DNA of 64,000 nucleotides, from assembly GCF_004005375.1 (NCBI RefSeq), contig NZ_RZUF01000002.1, forward strand, positions 56,148 through 120,147, in the 5' to 3' direction. Position numbers and translations under genes: made by a program. Under the pieces are notes generated by a model. The model was not told where the DNA came from. It made no database searches and worked only from the letters and a program-made list of their open reading frames with translations. This stretch comes from Rheinheimera sediminis (GTDB taxonomy: Bacteria; Pseudomonadota; Gammaproteobacteria; Enterobacterales; Alteromonadaceae). Of the stretch, positions 54,231 through 63,280 are shown one piece after another (within the stretch, counting starts at the first letter, position 1; each line of letters starts with the position of its first letter).

Positions 54231-54286
54231 AATTCGGGTCAGAGTAAAATAAAGCTTCAGTGCTTAATTTTACTCTGACCCGAATT
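54231..54286. repeat. 20-bp perfect inverted repeat with nested hairpin
   Basis: A 20-bp arm starting AATTCGGGTCAGAG (54231-54250) and its exact complement (54267-54286) surround a 16-nt loop that itself holds AAGC/GCTT. It ends 1 nt before the stop codon of the 54288-54746 gene. I recall the core GGGTCAGAGTAAAAT near REP-associated (Y1/IS200-like) transposase genes, so this may be a non-autonomous mobile or REP-type element. No transposase is in the window. It has no T-run, so it is a poor terminator. Confidence 0.75.
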
Positions 54287-54287
54287 A

Positions 54288-54746
54288 TTAAGACTGTGGC
54301 CAGTCCCATGAGCCAACATGCAGTTGGCCTTGCCAGTCTTCAATCAATAGCCAGACTTTATCGCCTGCTTTAGGTTGGGCTGAGGCTTTGGCATGCACAT
54401 GTTGGGCAAAGGAACTGCCGTGCAGAATGCTTAGATCAGCTTGGGCAAAATCTTCGATCGCAGGTTGTTCTGCCGCTATTGCCATATAGGCCTGACGGAT
54501 ATTGGCTACACAACCTTCGCAAAATTGCAGGCTGAAGTCTTTCACCCAATCGCCATGGTGCTGATAAGGCGCATCGAGCGTTAATGGCGTAGGAGTGACT
54601 TCAAAAGCACCGACTTTTTGTGTTGGCCATGCAGGCGGGAAAACCGGACTCATGGATTGATACAAAAACCAGAAGGGCAATACCAGGATCAGGCCATTGA
54701 GTTTAAATTTATTCCGTTGCCACCAGTTATCTGAACGCTGTGCCAT
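54288..54746 (-). CDS. Small membrane-anchored protein of the PepSY operon
   Basis: A 152-residue protein of unknown family. A single N-terminal membrane helix (about 16-35: LNGLILVLPFWFLYQS) anchors a periplasmic domain with two close cysteines (FCEGCVANIRQAY) and a C-terminal KVWLLIEDWQGQLHVGSWDWP. The ATG at 54746 shares a base with the PepSY stop (TGATG) and has GAGGTG upstream, so it is translationally coupled to it. Because of that and the Fur-like site upstream, it probably helps iron or iron-siderophore handling. The CxxC could bind metal or be redox active; this is inferred. Confidence 0.8.
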   Translation of the reverse strand: MAQRSDNWWQRNKFKLNGLILVLPFWFLYQSMSPVFPPAWPTQKVGAFEVTPTPLTLDAPYQHHGDWVKDFSLQFCEGCVANIRQAYMAIAAEQPAIEDFAQADLSILHGSSFAQHVHAKASAQPKAGDKVWLLIEDWQGQLHVGSWDWPQS

Positions 54747-55897
54747 CAGGAGTTCACCTCTGAAGTTGTATAAGTTGTCGCTGTCTCGGTGCGGGCTGCT
54801 TTGATGGTGCGGCTGCCCCAAATCATAAAGCCAGTGATGGACATACCAGATAACAACAAGCCAAATAGGAACCAGATGATTTTGGTCCAGATACCGCCTA
54901 TAGTGCCGTAATGCAGCGGATCAGCAATATGACTAATGACTTCAAGACCGCCCATTTTATCTGGCGTATGCACATCAGTGACTTCACCTGTCCACGGATT
55001 GACCAGTACTGAATACGAGTACTGATCAAAAAATACCGAATCACCTGAACCTGAAATACGGTATAAATCGCGGTTATGCTCCGGCATCATAATATAAGCA
55101 GGTTGCAGCTCTGGCAGAGTCTGTTTGGCGATCACCAGCGCATCTTCCAGTGAGTATGGCGGTGTCTGTTTTTGTCCGGCAGCTGGTACTTCGGCGGCCG
55201 TCAGAATCTTGGGTTCGTGATAAAACTCAATATCGTTGTGCCATAAAATCGCCTGCAGCAGATACCACAAGCCGGTTAAGCTCATCACGACTAAAAACCA
55301 GATGGACCAGACGCCAGCCAGACGGTGCAGGTCGGTCAGCAGCGTTTTACGGCCTTGGTTCAGGCGCAACTTCGGCTGAGTAAAGGCTCTCCAGAAGTTT
55401 TTATAAATCACCAAGCCTGTGATCAAAGACACGAGCATTAGAATGGCCATACCGCTGACCAGGTAATAGCCTAGGCTGTAACTACTCTGCCACGGGAACA
55501 ATAACCAGCCGTGCAGAGAACGCATGAATCCGATAAAGGTCAGGCCATAGTTCAGTTCTTGCACCTGCCCTGTATACTGATTGACGTAGGCTATACCAAA
55601 AGGCGCTTTGGCGGTGGAGAATATAATGGCATTCACCAGATAAGGTTCCATCACCATCACACTGCCAATTTCAGCATCCGGCACTTCAGCTTTGACCGCC
55701 GCAATCAGTTCAGTTGCAGGCTTCACCGGCAGGTTTTGTGGGTTTTCTGCTCTGGAATTAGGGTTGGTTAACCAGGTCAGTTCATGACTAAATACCGCTA
55801 TGGTGCCCGTTAAACACACAGCACAAAAAATAAGCCAAACCGGTAAACCTACCCAGCCATGTAATAAAAACCAAAAGCGTTGTTTGAGTTTAAACAC
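54746..55897 (-). CDS. PepSY-domain membrane protein (PiuB-like, iron-associated)
   Basis: A 383-residue inner-membrane protein of the PepSY_TM family. Four helices are evident: about 12-35 (GWVGLPVWLIFCAVCLTGTIAVF), 140-165, 185-215 (LAGVWSIWFLVVMSLTGLWYLLQ) and 340-365. Two periplasmic PepSY-like stretches lie between them. Membrane-side histidines (LHGW, LHRLAGVW) could carry haem, consistent with a proposed ferric-siderophore reductase role. The start is GTG; no ATG is near. The site 49-67 bp upstream resembles a Fur box, fitting iron repression. It leads a two-gene operon. Confidence 0.88.
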   Translation of the reverse strand: MFKLKQRFWFLLHGWVGLPVWLIFCAVCLTGTIAVFSHELTWLTNPNSRAENPQNLPVKPATELIAAVKAEVPDAEIGSVMVMEPYLVNAIIFSTAKAPFGIAYVNQYTGQVQELNYGLTFIGFMRSLHGWLLFPWQSSYSLGYYLVSGMAILMLVSLITGLVIYKNFWRAFTQPKLRLNQGRKTLLTDLHRLAGVWSIWFLVVMSLTGLWYLLQAILWHNDIEFYHEPKILTAAEVPAAGQKQTPPYSLEDALVIAKQTLPELQPAYIMMPEHNRDLYRISGSGDSVFFDQYSYSVLVNPWTGEVTDVHTPDKMGGLEVISHIADPLHYGTIGGIWTKIIWFLFGLLLSGMSITGFMIWGSRTIKAARTETATTYTTSEVNS

Positions 55898-55945
55898 CTG
55901 ATACTCAGCCTTTTTCGCCAGCTATAAAATTGGCCCAATAGTAAT

Positions 55946-55964
55946 GCGGATAAGAATGGTTATC
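55946..55964 (-). promoter_or_regulatory. Fur-box-like site upstream of the PepSY operon
   Basis: On the minus strand GATAACCATTCTTATCCGC, about 13 of 19 positions matching the common Fur site form GATAATGATTCTCATTATC, ending 48 bp before the GTG start. The gene family is usually iron-repressed, which strengthens the call. Confidence 0.6.
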
Positions 55965-56002
55965 AATAGATGTGCGGTGACTGGCGGGGATCACAAGAGC
56001 AG

Positions 56003-56042
56003 AAAAAAGGGCGCCGCAGGGAAATGGGACTAAGCGGCGCCC
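56003..56042 (-). terminator. Terminator of the RND efflux operon
   Basis: Minus strand: GGGCGCCGC (56042-56034), 16-nt loop, GCGGCGCCC (56017-56009) then T6. A perfect 9-bp GC stem lies 46 bp beyond the outer-membrane factor stop. Confidence 0.93.
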
Positions 56043-56087
56043 AAAGGTTAATACAGAAGTCAGAGCTGATGCTCCGACTTGTATGCC

Positions 56088-57512
56088 TTACTTATTGGTC
56101 AATGCCAGTTGCTGGGTGCCTTGCTCCAGCTCTATTCCACCGGCAAATGCGCGGTAGATTGCCACTAAACGCTGGAAGCTTTGGGTGGACAATACAGCTT
56201 GCTGATCGCGGGCTGCTAACCACTCACGTTCGGCGTCCAGTAAATCCAGAAACTCAATAGTGCCGGCCTCGTATTGAGCACGGGTTAATTGCACCGCCTG
56301 TTCAGTCGCTGCCACTTGTTGCTGTGAACTTAATTGCTGTTCACGGCTGGTTCTGTAGCCCTGCAGTGAGGTCTGCATTTGCGCCAGTGCATCAAAGACG
56401 GTTTGCTGGAAGCGGGCAAAGGCCATTTGCTGTTCTGCTTCAGCACCACGAATGCGGGACTGAATAGAGCTCAGCTCCGTGGCTTGCCAGCGTAAGCTTG
56501 GCGCTATGCTCCAGGCTTCGTTTTGCGAACCCAGGCTCAGGCCTGGGCTGGCAATAAAACCTAAGAAGCCACTGACAGACACTTCAGGGTACAACTCTGC
56601 TGTGGCCACCCCTATATCTGCAGTGCTGGCTGCCAGTTCACGTTCGGCAACAGCTACGTCAGTTCTGAACTTTAAGTAGTTGTGTTGATTGGCAAAAGAC
56701 AAAGGTTTGCTCAGCTCTGGCAAAGCTTCGGCTTTAATGGCAACCGCAAACTGCTCAGCAGGTTGTGCGACTAAAGCCGCCAGGGTGGCGTTCGCCTGAG
56801 CTTTAGCAAACTGGAATTGTGGCAAGGTGCTTTGCAACTGATAAATCTGCGCATCGATTCGACTGATTTCCAGATCGGAAGCTACTCCGGCATCACGGCG
56901 CGCCAGAATAATCTGCTTGGTGCGACGCAAATTGCCAAGGTTTTGCTCGGCTACAGTGAGGCGCAATTCAGCACCACGGTAGTCGCCATAGCTGGCGGCT
57001 ACCTGAGCTAACAATTGCACTTTTGCTTCCTGCCAGGCTAGTTCAGCCCCTTGTGCTCTGGCATCAGCGGCTTCTGCGGCGCGGCGCAGCTTGCCAAATA
57101 AATCCAAGTCCCAGCTTAAGCTGCCACCCGCATTGGCCTGGCGTTGAATTTGACCGGCATTTTGCGCAGCGCTGTCTGGGTTCTGATTGTTTTGCTGACT
57201 GGCTGTGATATCCATACGAGGCCAGCCGTCATTGTCGCTGTCTTCAAAGGCGGCATAAGCACGTTTTACGTTGGCTTCTGCCGCAGCTAAGGTCTGGTTA
57301 TTCAGCAAGGCTTTTGCTATCAGTTGATCAAGCACTGGGTCATTAAACTGCTGCCACCAGTGTTGGGCTTTATCTGCTGCTTTATATTCCGCAGGCAGTT
57401 GCAGCTGGTTGGCTGCCAAAGGCGCTGCGTAGCTTGGGCCTACCGAAGCACAACCAAACAACAGCGATGCCAGTGCCAGACTGATAGCTGTTAAGCGAAG
57501 AGTTTTACGCAT
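56088..57512 (-). CDS. RND efflux outer-membrane lipoprotein (NodT/OprM type)
   Basis: A 474-residue TolC-like outer-membrane factor. The signal peptide ends in a lipobox (LLFGCASVGP, Cys near 21), typical of the NodT subfamily. Two outer membrane efflux repeats follow (LLNNQTLAAAEANVKRAYA; RTDVAVAERELAASTADIGVATAELYPEVSVSGFLGF), with the long coiled-coil helices that form the periplasmic tunnel. It completes the tripartite pump encoded upstream. Its start overlaps the permease stop by 8 bp, with AGGA upstream, so expression is tightly linked. Confidence 0.94.
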   Translation of the reverse strand: MRKTLRLTAISLALASLLFGCASVGPSYAAPLAANQLQLPAEYKAADKAQHWWQQFNDPVLDQLIAKALLNNQTLAAAEANVKRAYAAFEDSDNDGWPRMDITASQQNNQNPDSAAQNAGQIQRQANAGGSLSWDLDLFGKLRRAAEAADARAQGAELAWQEAKVQLLAQVAASYGDYRGAELRLTVAEQNLGNLRRTKQIILARRDAGVASDLEISRIDAQIYQLQSTLPQFQFAKAQANATLAALVAQPAEQFAVAIKAEALPELSKPLSFANQHNYLKFRTDVAVAERELAASTADIGVATAELYPEVSVSGFLGFIASPGLSLGSQNEAWSIAPSLRWQATELSSIQSRIRGAEAEQQMAFARFQQTVFDALAQMQTSLQGYRTSREQQLSSQQQVAATEQAVQLTRAQYEAGTIEFLDLLDAEREWLAARDQQAVLSTQSFQRLVAIYRAFAGGIELEQGTQQLALTNK

Positions 57513-60500
57513 GATGAGTGTCCTCAGTTACAGTAGCGCTCACAGTGGCAGAGCCTTGCACCAGTTGGCGATCACGGCGTTTGGCCAGAGCGTAATAAAA
57601 CAGCGGTGTTAAAATCAGACCGAAGATAGTGACACCAATCATACCGGCGAATACCGCTACACCCATGGCCTGACGCATTTCTGCACCCGCACCTGTTGAA
57701 AGCACCATAGGTACCACACCCATAATAAAGGCGATGGAGGTCATTAAAATCGGACGCAAACGTAAGCGCGCAGCTTCCAGAATGGCATCCATAGTGTTCA
57801 TACCATGGTCCTGCAACTCTTTGGCAAATTCGACTATTAAGATGGCGTTTTTGGTCGCAAGCCCCACCAGCACTATCAACCCTATCTGAGTGAAGATGTT
57901 GTTATCACCGCCATAGATCCAGACACCCGTCATGGCCGATAACAAGGTCATAGGCACAATCAGGATAATAGCCAGAGGTAAGGTTAAGCTTTCGTACTGA
58001 GCGGCCAGCACCATAAACACCAGCAGTATCACCAGCGGGAATACCAGCAGTTCAGCGTTCCCAGCCAGAATTTGCTGATAAGTCAGTTCTGTCCACTCGT
58101 AGGTCATGCCTTGAGGTAAAGTTTCAGCCAGAATTTTTTCAATTGCAGCCTGAGCTTCACCTGTACTATAGCCGGGAGCTGGGCCACCGTTGATTTCAGC
58201 TGTGGTGTAACCGTTGTAATGCATCACACGATCAGGGCCAGCTGAATGATTGACGGTAATGAATGAACCCAGCGGGATCATTTCACCGGCATTATTGCGC
58301 ACTTTCAGCTGACGGATTTGTTCAGGGTCCTGACGGAATTGCTCGTCCGCCTGTACATTGACCTGATAAGTCCGGCCAAACTGGTTAAAGTCGTTAACAT
58401 AAGCCGAGCCCATATAGACTTGCAGCGTCTGGAATATCTCATCCAGATTGACACCTTGTTGTTTGGCTTTGGTACGGTCTATGTCTAAATCCAACTGCGG
58501 TACGTTCACCTGATAACTTGAGAACACACCAGCGAGTTCAGGCGTTGCCCAGGCTTTTTGCATCACTTGCATGCTGACAGCAGCCAGTTCTTCATAGCCG
58601 AGGTTGGCTCTGTCCTGAATTTGCAGACGGAAACCACCTATGGTGCCTAAACCTTGAACTGGTGGCGGCGGGAATATGGCGATAAAGGCGTCCTGAATGC
58701 CGGCAAATTTCTGGTTCAGTGCAGCAGCTATGGCATTGCCTGATAATTCAGCTGAACCACGTTCGCTAAAATCATCCAGACCGACAAAGACTATGCCTGC
58801 GCTTGGGCTATTGGTAAAACCATTGATCGACAAGCCAGGGAAGGAAATCGAGTTCGCCACACCAGGATGTTCTGCCGCAATACGGGACATTTCTTTAATC
58901 ACTGCTTCAGTTCTGTCTAAAGAAGAAGCGTCCGGTAACTGAGCAAAAGCCACTAAGTACTGTTTATCCTGACCTGGCACATAACCTGTAGGGGTTTGCT
59001 GGAACTGCACTGCAGTTAAGCCCACTAAGCCAATGTACAGAATACCTATAATGCCGCCAAAGCGAATTACTTTGCGCACCATCAGGCCATAACCTTTGGA
59101 GGCTTTGTTAAACAAGCGGTTAAAAGGATCAAATAACCAGCTGCCAAAGGCTTTGTTCAGGCCACGGGTTAAGGCATCAGGCTTAGAGCCGTGAGGTTTT
59201 AACAGCAGTGCCGATAAAGCCGGGCTTAACGTCAAAGAGTTCAGCGCCGAGATAAAGGTGGAAATAGTGATAGTTAAGGCAAATTGTTTATAAAACTGGC
59301 CTGTTAAACCTGACATAAAAGCGGTAGGAATAAATACGGCAGCCAGCACCAAGGTAGTTGCAACTATAGGGCCTGTCACTTCTTTCATGGCTTTTTGCGT
59401 GGCGGCCATAGGAGACAAACCATCAGCAATATTACGCTCAACGTTTTCGACTACCACTATGGCGTCATCCACCACTATACCTATGGCCAATACCAGACCA
59501 AACAAAGATAAAGCGTTCAGTGAAAAACCCAGCAGGTGCATAAAGGCAAAGGTACCGACCAGGGACACAGGCACAGCCACTAAAGGAATAATAGAAGCGC
59601 GCCAGGTTTGCAGGAATAACACCACCACTAAAACCACCAGCAACACTGCTTCCAGCAAGGTTTTGACGACAGCTTCAATAGAGCCACGCACGAAGACTGT
59701 AGGGTCGTAGACGATGTCGTAAGTTAAACCTTCAGGGAAACCTTTGGACAGTTCTGCCATAGTGGTACGCACGTCATCAGAAATCTGAATAGCGTTGGAA
59801 CCAGAAGCCTGGAAAATTGGAAGAGCTACAGCATCTTTGTTGTTCAACAATGAGCGCAAAGCATAAGACTGAGCACCTAACTCCACACGGCCAATATCAC
59901 GGATGCGGGTCACTTCGCCGTCTTCACCTACTTTGACGATAATGTCTGCAAATTCCTGCTCTGTGGTTAAACGGCCTTTGACGTTGATCAGAATTTGGAA
60001 ATCACTGTCACCTGCAGGTTGGGCACCTAAAGAGCCCGCAGCGGCCTGTTGGTTTTGCTCGCGAATAGCAGCTATTACTTGGGCTGGCGATAAACCTACA
60101 GCTGATACTTTGTTTGGATCCAGCCATATACGTAAGCTGTATTCGCTGGCACCAAATAAACGCACAGCACCTACACCTTCAATACGGGCTAATTCGTCTT
60201 TGACGTTCAGCGCCGCATAATTCGACAAATACAACATATCGTATCTGTCGTCCGGTGAGGTTAAATGCACCACCATGGTTAAGTCTGGTGATGATTTTTC
60301 AGTGACTACACCTAAACGTTGCACTTCCTGCGGCAGGCGAGGGCTGGCTCTGTCAACCCGGCTTTGCACTTGCGCCTGAGCACGGTCTACATCTGTGCCT
60401 ATAGCAAAAGTGATAGTTAAGGTCATACGGCCATCAGAAGTCGCCTGAGAAGACATATACAGCATGTCTTCGACACCGTTAATTTCCTGCTCTAAAGGCG

Positions 60501-60690
60501 AGGCGACAGTCTCAGCTATGACTTTAGGGTTAGCACCCGGATAGTTAGCCGTCACTACGACTGTAGGTGGCACCACTTCTGGGTATTCAGTGATGGGGAG
60601 TTGCCAGACAGCTAAGGCGCCGCCGATAAAAATCAGCAGCGACAGCACAGCGGCAAAGATAGGTCTTTTGATAAAAAATTGCGATAACAT
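57505..60690 (-). CDS. RND multidrug efflux permease (HAE1 family)
   Basis: A 1061-residue inner-membrane proton/drug antiporter of the AcrB/MexB kind with 12 helices and two large periplasmic loops. Conserved features are FFIKRPIFAAVLSLLIFIGG at the start, the paired aspartates of helix 4 (GIVVDDAIVVVENVER), PTAFMSGLTGQFYKQFALTI, FPPPPVQGLGTIGGF in the substrate channel, and GLATKNAILIVEFAKE in helix 10 with the proton-relay Lys. Length is normal. It lies between adaptor (9 nt upstream) and outer-membrane factor genes. The pump probably exports amphiphilic drugs; specificity is unknown. Confidence 0.96.
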   Translation of the reverse strand: MLSQFFIKRPIFAAVLSLLIFIGGALAVWQLPITEYPEVVPPTVVVTANYPGANPKVIAETVASPLEQEINGVEDMLYMSSQATSDGRMTLTITFAIGTDVDRAQAQVQSRVDRASPRLPQEVQRLGVVTEKSSPDLTMVVHLTSPDDRYDMLYLSNYAALNVKDELARIEGVGAVRLFGASEYSLRIWLDPNKVSAVGLSPAQVIAAIREQNQQAAAGSLGAQPAGDSDFQILINVKGRLTTEQEFADIIVKVGEDGEVTRIRDIGRVELGAQSYALRSLLNNKDAVALPIFQASGSNAIQISDDVRTTMAELSKGFPEGLTYDIVYDPTVFVRGSIEAVVKTLLEAVLLVVLVVVLFLQTWRASIIPLVAVPVSLVGTFAFMHLLGFSLNALSLFGLVLAIGIVVDDAIVVVENVERNIADGLSPMAATQKAMKEVTGPIVATTLVLAAVFIPTAFMSGLTGQFYKQFALTITISTFISALNSLTLSPALSALLLKPHGSKPDALTRGLNKAFGSWLFDPFNRLFNKASKGYGLMVRKVIRFGGIIGILYIGLVGLTAVQFQQTPTGYVPGQDKQYLVAFAQLPDASSLDRTEAVIKEMSRIAAEHPGVANSISFPGLSINGFTNSPSAGIVFVGLDDFSERGSAELSGNAIAAALNQKFAGIQDAFIAIFPPPPVQGLGTIGGFRLQIQDRANLGYEELAAVSMQVMQKAWATPELAGVFSSYQVNVPQLDLDIDRTKAKQQGVNLDEIFQTLQVYMGSAYVNDFNQFGRTYQVNVQADEQFRQDPEQIRQLKVRNNAGEMIPLGSFITVNHSAGPDRVMHYNGYTTAEINGGPAPGYSTGEAQAAIEKILAETLPQGMTYEWTELTYQQILAGNAELLVFPLVILLVFMVLAAQYESLTLPLAIILIVPMTLLSAMTGVWIYGGDNNIFTQIGLIVLVGLATKNAILIVEFAKELQDHGMNTMDAILEAARLRLRPILMTSIAFIMGVVPMVLSTGAGAEMRQAMGVAVFAGMIGVTIFGLILTPLFYYALAKRRDRQLVQGSATVSATVTEDTHHA

Positions 60691-60699
60691 AGCCCTTCC

Positions 60700-61956
60700 T
60701 TAACCCTGGTTAGCCGCTTGTTGCACAGAAGCAGCTTGTTCAGCAGCAGCGGTAAGTTCCAGCTTGCTGTCTGCCTCTAACTGCTGTTGCTCTGCTTTTA
60801 AAGCGGAAAGTTGTTGTACAGTGGCCATTTCTACCTGCTTAGGCTGAATGGTCATGGCTGGACGAACACGTTGCAGACCGTTTACCACGATCCGATCCGA
60901 GGCATTTAAACCAGAGCTTATAATGCGCAGGCCGTTGACCTTTTCACCTAAAGTGACAGGGCGGTATTCCAGTTGGTTTTCGTTATTCACCACCAGGACA
61001 AACTTGTTGTTTAAGTCTGTGCCTATGGCTTTGTCGTCAATCAGAATGCCTTGATAGGCACTGCTGCCAACCAGTTTTAAGCGGGCGAATAAACCCGGAA
61101 TTAATTTGTTATCGAGGTTTTCAAAGCTGGCGCGGGCACGGATGGTTCCGGTCTGGGCATTGATACTGTTGTCGATAAAATCGATGCTACCGACATAACC
61201 AAAGTCGCTGTCACCCGCCAGCGCCATATAGACGGTGTTGTGGGCTGTGCGCTGCTCGGCTCTGTTGCCTTCAGCGGCCAGTTGTACATATTTCAGATAG
61301 GTTTGTTCGTCGGCATCAAAGTACGCATACATTTTGCTGGTGCTGACTAAAGTGGTCAGTTGGCTACTGCCAGCCTGAACGAAGTTACCAGCCGTGATTT
61401 GCGCATAAGAGACACGACCCGAAATAGGGGCTTTGACCTGGGTAAAAGACAAGTCCAGTTCAGCGCGCTGTAATGCGGCTTTAACAGAAGCCACAGTGGC
61501 TGCTGATTGCAATTTACGGCTTAAGCGGGTATCCACTGCTTCTTCAGAGATCGCCCGTTGTTTTTTCAAGGCTTCAGCACGACGGTAATCATTGTCGGCC
61601 AGTTTTTGCGCTGTTTCAGCATTGGACAATTCAGCTTTTAAGCGCGCTACTTCAGTGGCAAAAGGACGAGCATCAATCTGGAACAGCAAGTCGCCTTGTT
61701 TGACTAAAGCGCCTTCAGTGAAAAACACCTGTTCGATATAACCTGATACTCTTGGTACTAAAGTGACGGTTTCAGGCGCCTGTAAGCGACCGGTAAACTC
61801 ATCCCATTCAGTAATTTTTTCATGTACTACTGTAGCTACATTAACTTCTGGCGCTGCCATAGCGCCTGGAGCTGCAGCTTCCGGCGTGCCACAAGCGGAT
61901 AACACTAAGGCAGCTATGCTTCCCAGTACAAAGGTTCGGATAGTGTTGTTGCTCAT
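60700..61956 (-). CDS. RND efflux periplasmic adaptor (AcrA type)
   Basis: A 418-residue membrane-fusion protein. A lipoprotein signal (VLSACG, Cys near 21) anchors it in the inner membrane. The lipoyl halves are EVNVATVVHEKITEWDEFTGRL with VSGYIEQVFFTEGALVKQGDLLFQID and FTQVKAPISGRVSYAQITAGNFVQ; the alpha-helical hairpin lies between, with a beta-barrel and C-terminal domain (GLRIISSGLNASDRIVVNGLQRVRPAM). The ATG at 61956 has AGGA 8 nt upstream. It is the first gene of the efflux operon, behind a promoter flanked by TetR-type operators. Confidence 0.94.
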   Translation of the reverse strand: MSNNTIRTFVLGSIAALVLSACGTPEAAAPGAMAAPEVNVATVVHEKITEWDEFTGRLQAPETVTLVPRVSGYIEQVFFTEGALVKQGDLLFQIDARPFATEVARLKAELSNAETAQKLADNDYRRAEALKKQRAISEEAVDTRLSRKLQSAATVASVKAALQRAELDLSFTQVKAPISGRVSYAQITAGNFVQAGSSQLTTLVSTSKMYAYFDADEQTYLKYVQLAAEGNRAEQRTAHNTVYMALAGDSDFGYVGSIDFIDNSINAQTGTIRARASFENLDNKLIPGLFARLKLVGSSAYQGILIDDKAIGTDLNNKFVLVVNNENQLEYRPVTLGEKVNGLRIISSGLNASDRIVVNGLQRVRPAMTIQPKQVEMATVQQLSALKAEQQQLEADSKLELTAAAEQAASVQQAANQG

Positions 61957-62049
61957 GACGTTTTCCTCGTGCAATTAGGTCAATTTGGGGCAGTAAAGAG
62001 ATTCGGTTTCAACTTATGTTGTACAAACTAGTTTCATCTGTTAGTTTTG

Positions 62050-62112
62050 TACTGGTCGGTAAATATATAGAAGTTCAATCCAGAGTCAATCTTTATTTTG
62101 TACTGACCGGTA
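62050..62112 (-). promoter_or_regulatory. Efflux operon promoter bracketed by two TetR-type operators
   Basis: Operator copies TACTGGTCGGTA (62050-62061) and TACTGACCGGTA (62101-62112) share the near-palindrome TACYGRYCGGTA. On the minus strand a promoter TTGACT (62089-62084), 16-nt spacer and TATATT (62067-62062) lies exactly between them: the first operator abuts the -10, and the second is 11 bp upstream of the -35. This arrangement suits strong repression by the TetR-family neighbour. Confidence 0.78.
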
Positions 62113-62348
62113 AAAAATGAAGAACCTTTTGAACTGAGCCGAAAAATTTTGGTTATAAGCTGTAGTTTTGTAGGTGAGCAGTACTACTGCCGGAAGCTCT
62201 GTTCACGACTTGCAGCATAAAATTTGTGCTGTGTTTACTGAATATCCAAAAACCGCGTCGTATTGCCTAAAACTACCTGGTGTTAAGTAGTCAGAAGCAG
62301 GCCTGGCAACTGGTCTGTCAATATCAGTTGCTATTACATACAATAATG

Positions 62349-62360
62349 TACCGACTGGTA
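62349..62360 (+). promoter_or_regulatory. Third TetR-type operator at the regulator's own promoter
   Basis: TACCGACTGGTA, the same 12-bp near-palindrome as at 62050 and 62101, lies 70 bp before the TetR ATG. A possible promoter CTGTCA (62315-62320), 18 nt, TACAAT (62339-62344) ends just before it, so autorepression is likely. Confidence 0.72.
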
Positions 62361-62430
62361 AGTATTCCTTTCTGGACATGTGTCGCCAGGCAGTTTAAGC
62401 TAGGCCATCGTTGTTAATCCGGAGTTTGAA

Positions 62431-63054
62431 ATGTCAGCATCAGCGGTTACACCAGCGCCAACAGTGGGACGCCCGCGCGCTTTTGACATGGAAAAAGCCT
62501 TACAAAAAGCACTAGAAGTCTTCTGGCGTAAAGGTTACGAAGGCGCATCCTTACCTGATTTATGTGAGGCTATGGGCATCAACAAACCCAGTTTGTATGC
62601 CGCTTTTGGCAATAAAGAACAGTTGTTTTTAAAGGCTATTGAGCTGTATGAAAACCGTCCTTGTGCGTTTTTTTATCCGGCGTTGGAAAAAGAAAGCTCT
62701 TATGAAGTTGTTAAACATATGCTTTGTGGTGCAGCCAGCACTACAGCTGATCCGGATAATCCGCCAGGTTGTGTCATAGTGCAGGGGGCTTTGGCCTGCA
62801 GCGAATCAGCAGCTTTTGTCAAAGAAGCGCTGATTGCAAAACGTCGAGCCGGAGAAGTCGCTTTATACACTCGTCTGGAACAAGCCAAAGCTGACGGCGA
62901 TTTACCTGATCATTCAGATCCTGCTGCTTTAGCCCGCTATATAGTTGCTGTGCTGCAAGGTATGGCAGTTCAAGCCACCAGTGGAGCAAATTGCGCAGAG
63001 TTAAAGCAGGTCGCTGATACTGTATTATCTGCCTGGCCGGGTAAAAGGCCATAA
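62431..63054 (+). CDS. TetR/AcrR-family repressor of the RND efflux operon
   Basis: A 207-residue TetR-family regulator. After a short N-terminal tail (GRPRAF), the helix-turn-helix occupies about residues 20-65 (ALEVFWRKGYEGASLPDLCEAMGINKPSLYAAFGNKEQLFLKAIELY), and the rest is a ligand-binding helical domain with PPGCVIVQGALACSE (three cysteines nearby) and ALARYIVAVLQGMAVQATSG. GGAG lies 6-7 nt before the ATG. It is divergent from the efflux genes and presumably binds the three matching operators between them, releasing them on drug binding. The ligand is unknown. Confidence 0.9.
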   Translation: MSASAVTPAPTVGRPRAFDMEKALQKALEVFWRKGYEGASLPDLCEAMGINKPSLYAAFGNKEQLFLKAIELYENRPCAFFYPALEKESSYEVVKHMLCGAASTTADPDNPPGCVIVQGALACSESAAFVKEALIAKRRAGEVALYTRLEQAKADGDLPDHSDPAALARYIVAVLQGMAVQATSGANCAELKQVADTVLSAWPGKRP

Positions 63055-63072
63055 TACTTTTATAATAAAACT

Positions 63073-63104
63073 ACTCACATTGATTCAGCTTGAGGGATGT
63101 GAGT
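63073..63104 (+). terminator. Possible terminator after the TetR gene
   Basis: ACTCACAT (63073-63080) pairs with ATGTGAGT (63097-63104) across 16 nt, followed by TTGCCTTTCT. It is a modest stem with a broken T-run. Confidence 0.5.
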
Positions 63105-63280
63105 TTGCCTTTCTAAACTCAAGTTCTTCGTCCTTCCTTCTTTGCTAAAGTTGCTCTTCCTATAAATGCAACTGCATTCGCTTTTGTTTATCTCTGTAGC
63201 GAGCCTATTTGGTCTCAGTTGTTGACGATTGTTTTTTTGAGGGTTAACTTGTGTGAATTAATTAACGCAAGGATGTAAAT

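Larger units (their letters stand above)
61957..62430. other. Divergent control region between the efflux operon and tetR-type gene
   Basis: 474 bp without a gene. It holds the efflux promoter with two operator copies (62050-62112) and the third operator beside the regulator promoter (62349-62360). I see nothing further in 62113-62310, a stretch of ordinary composition. Confidence 0.7.
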
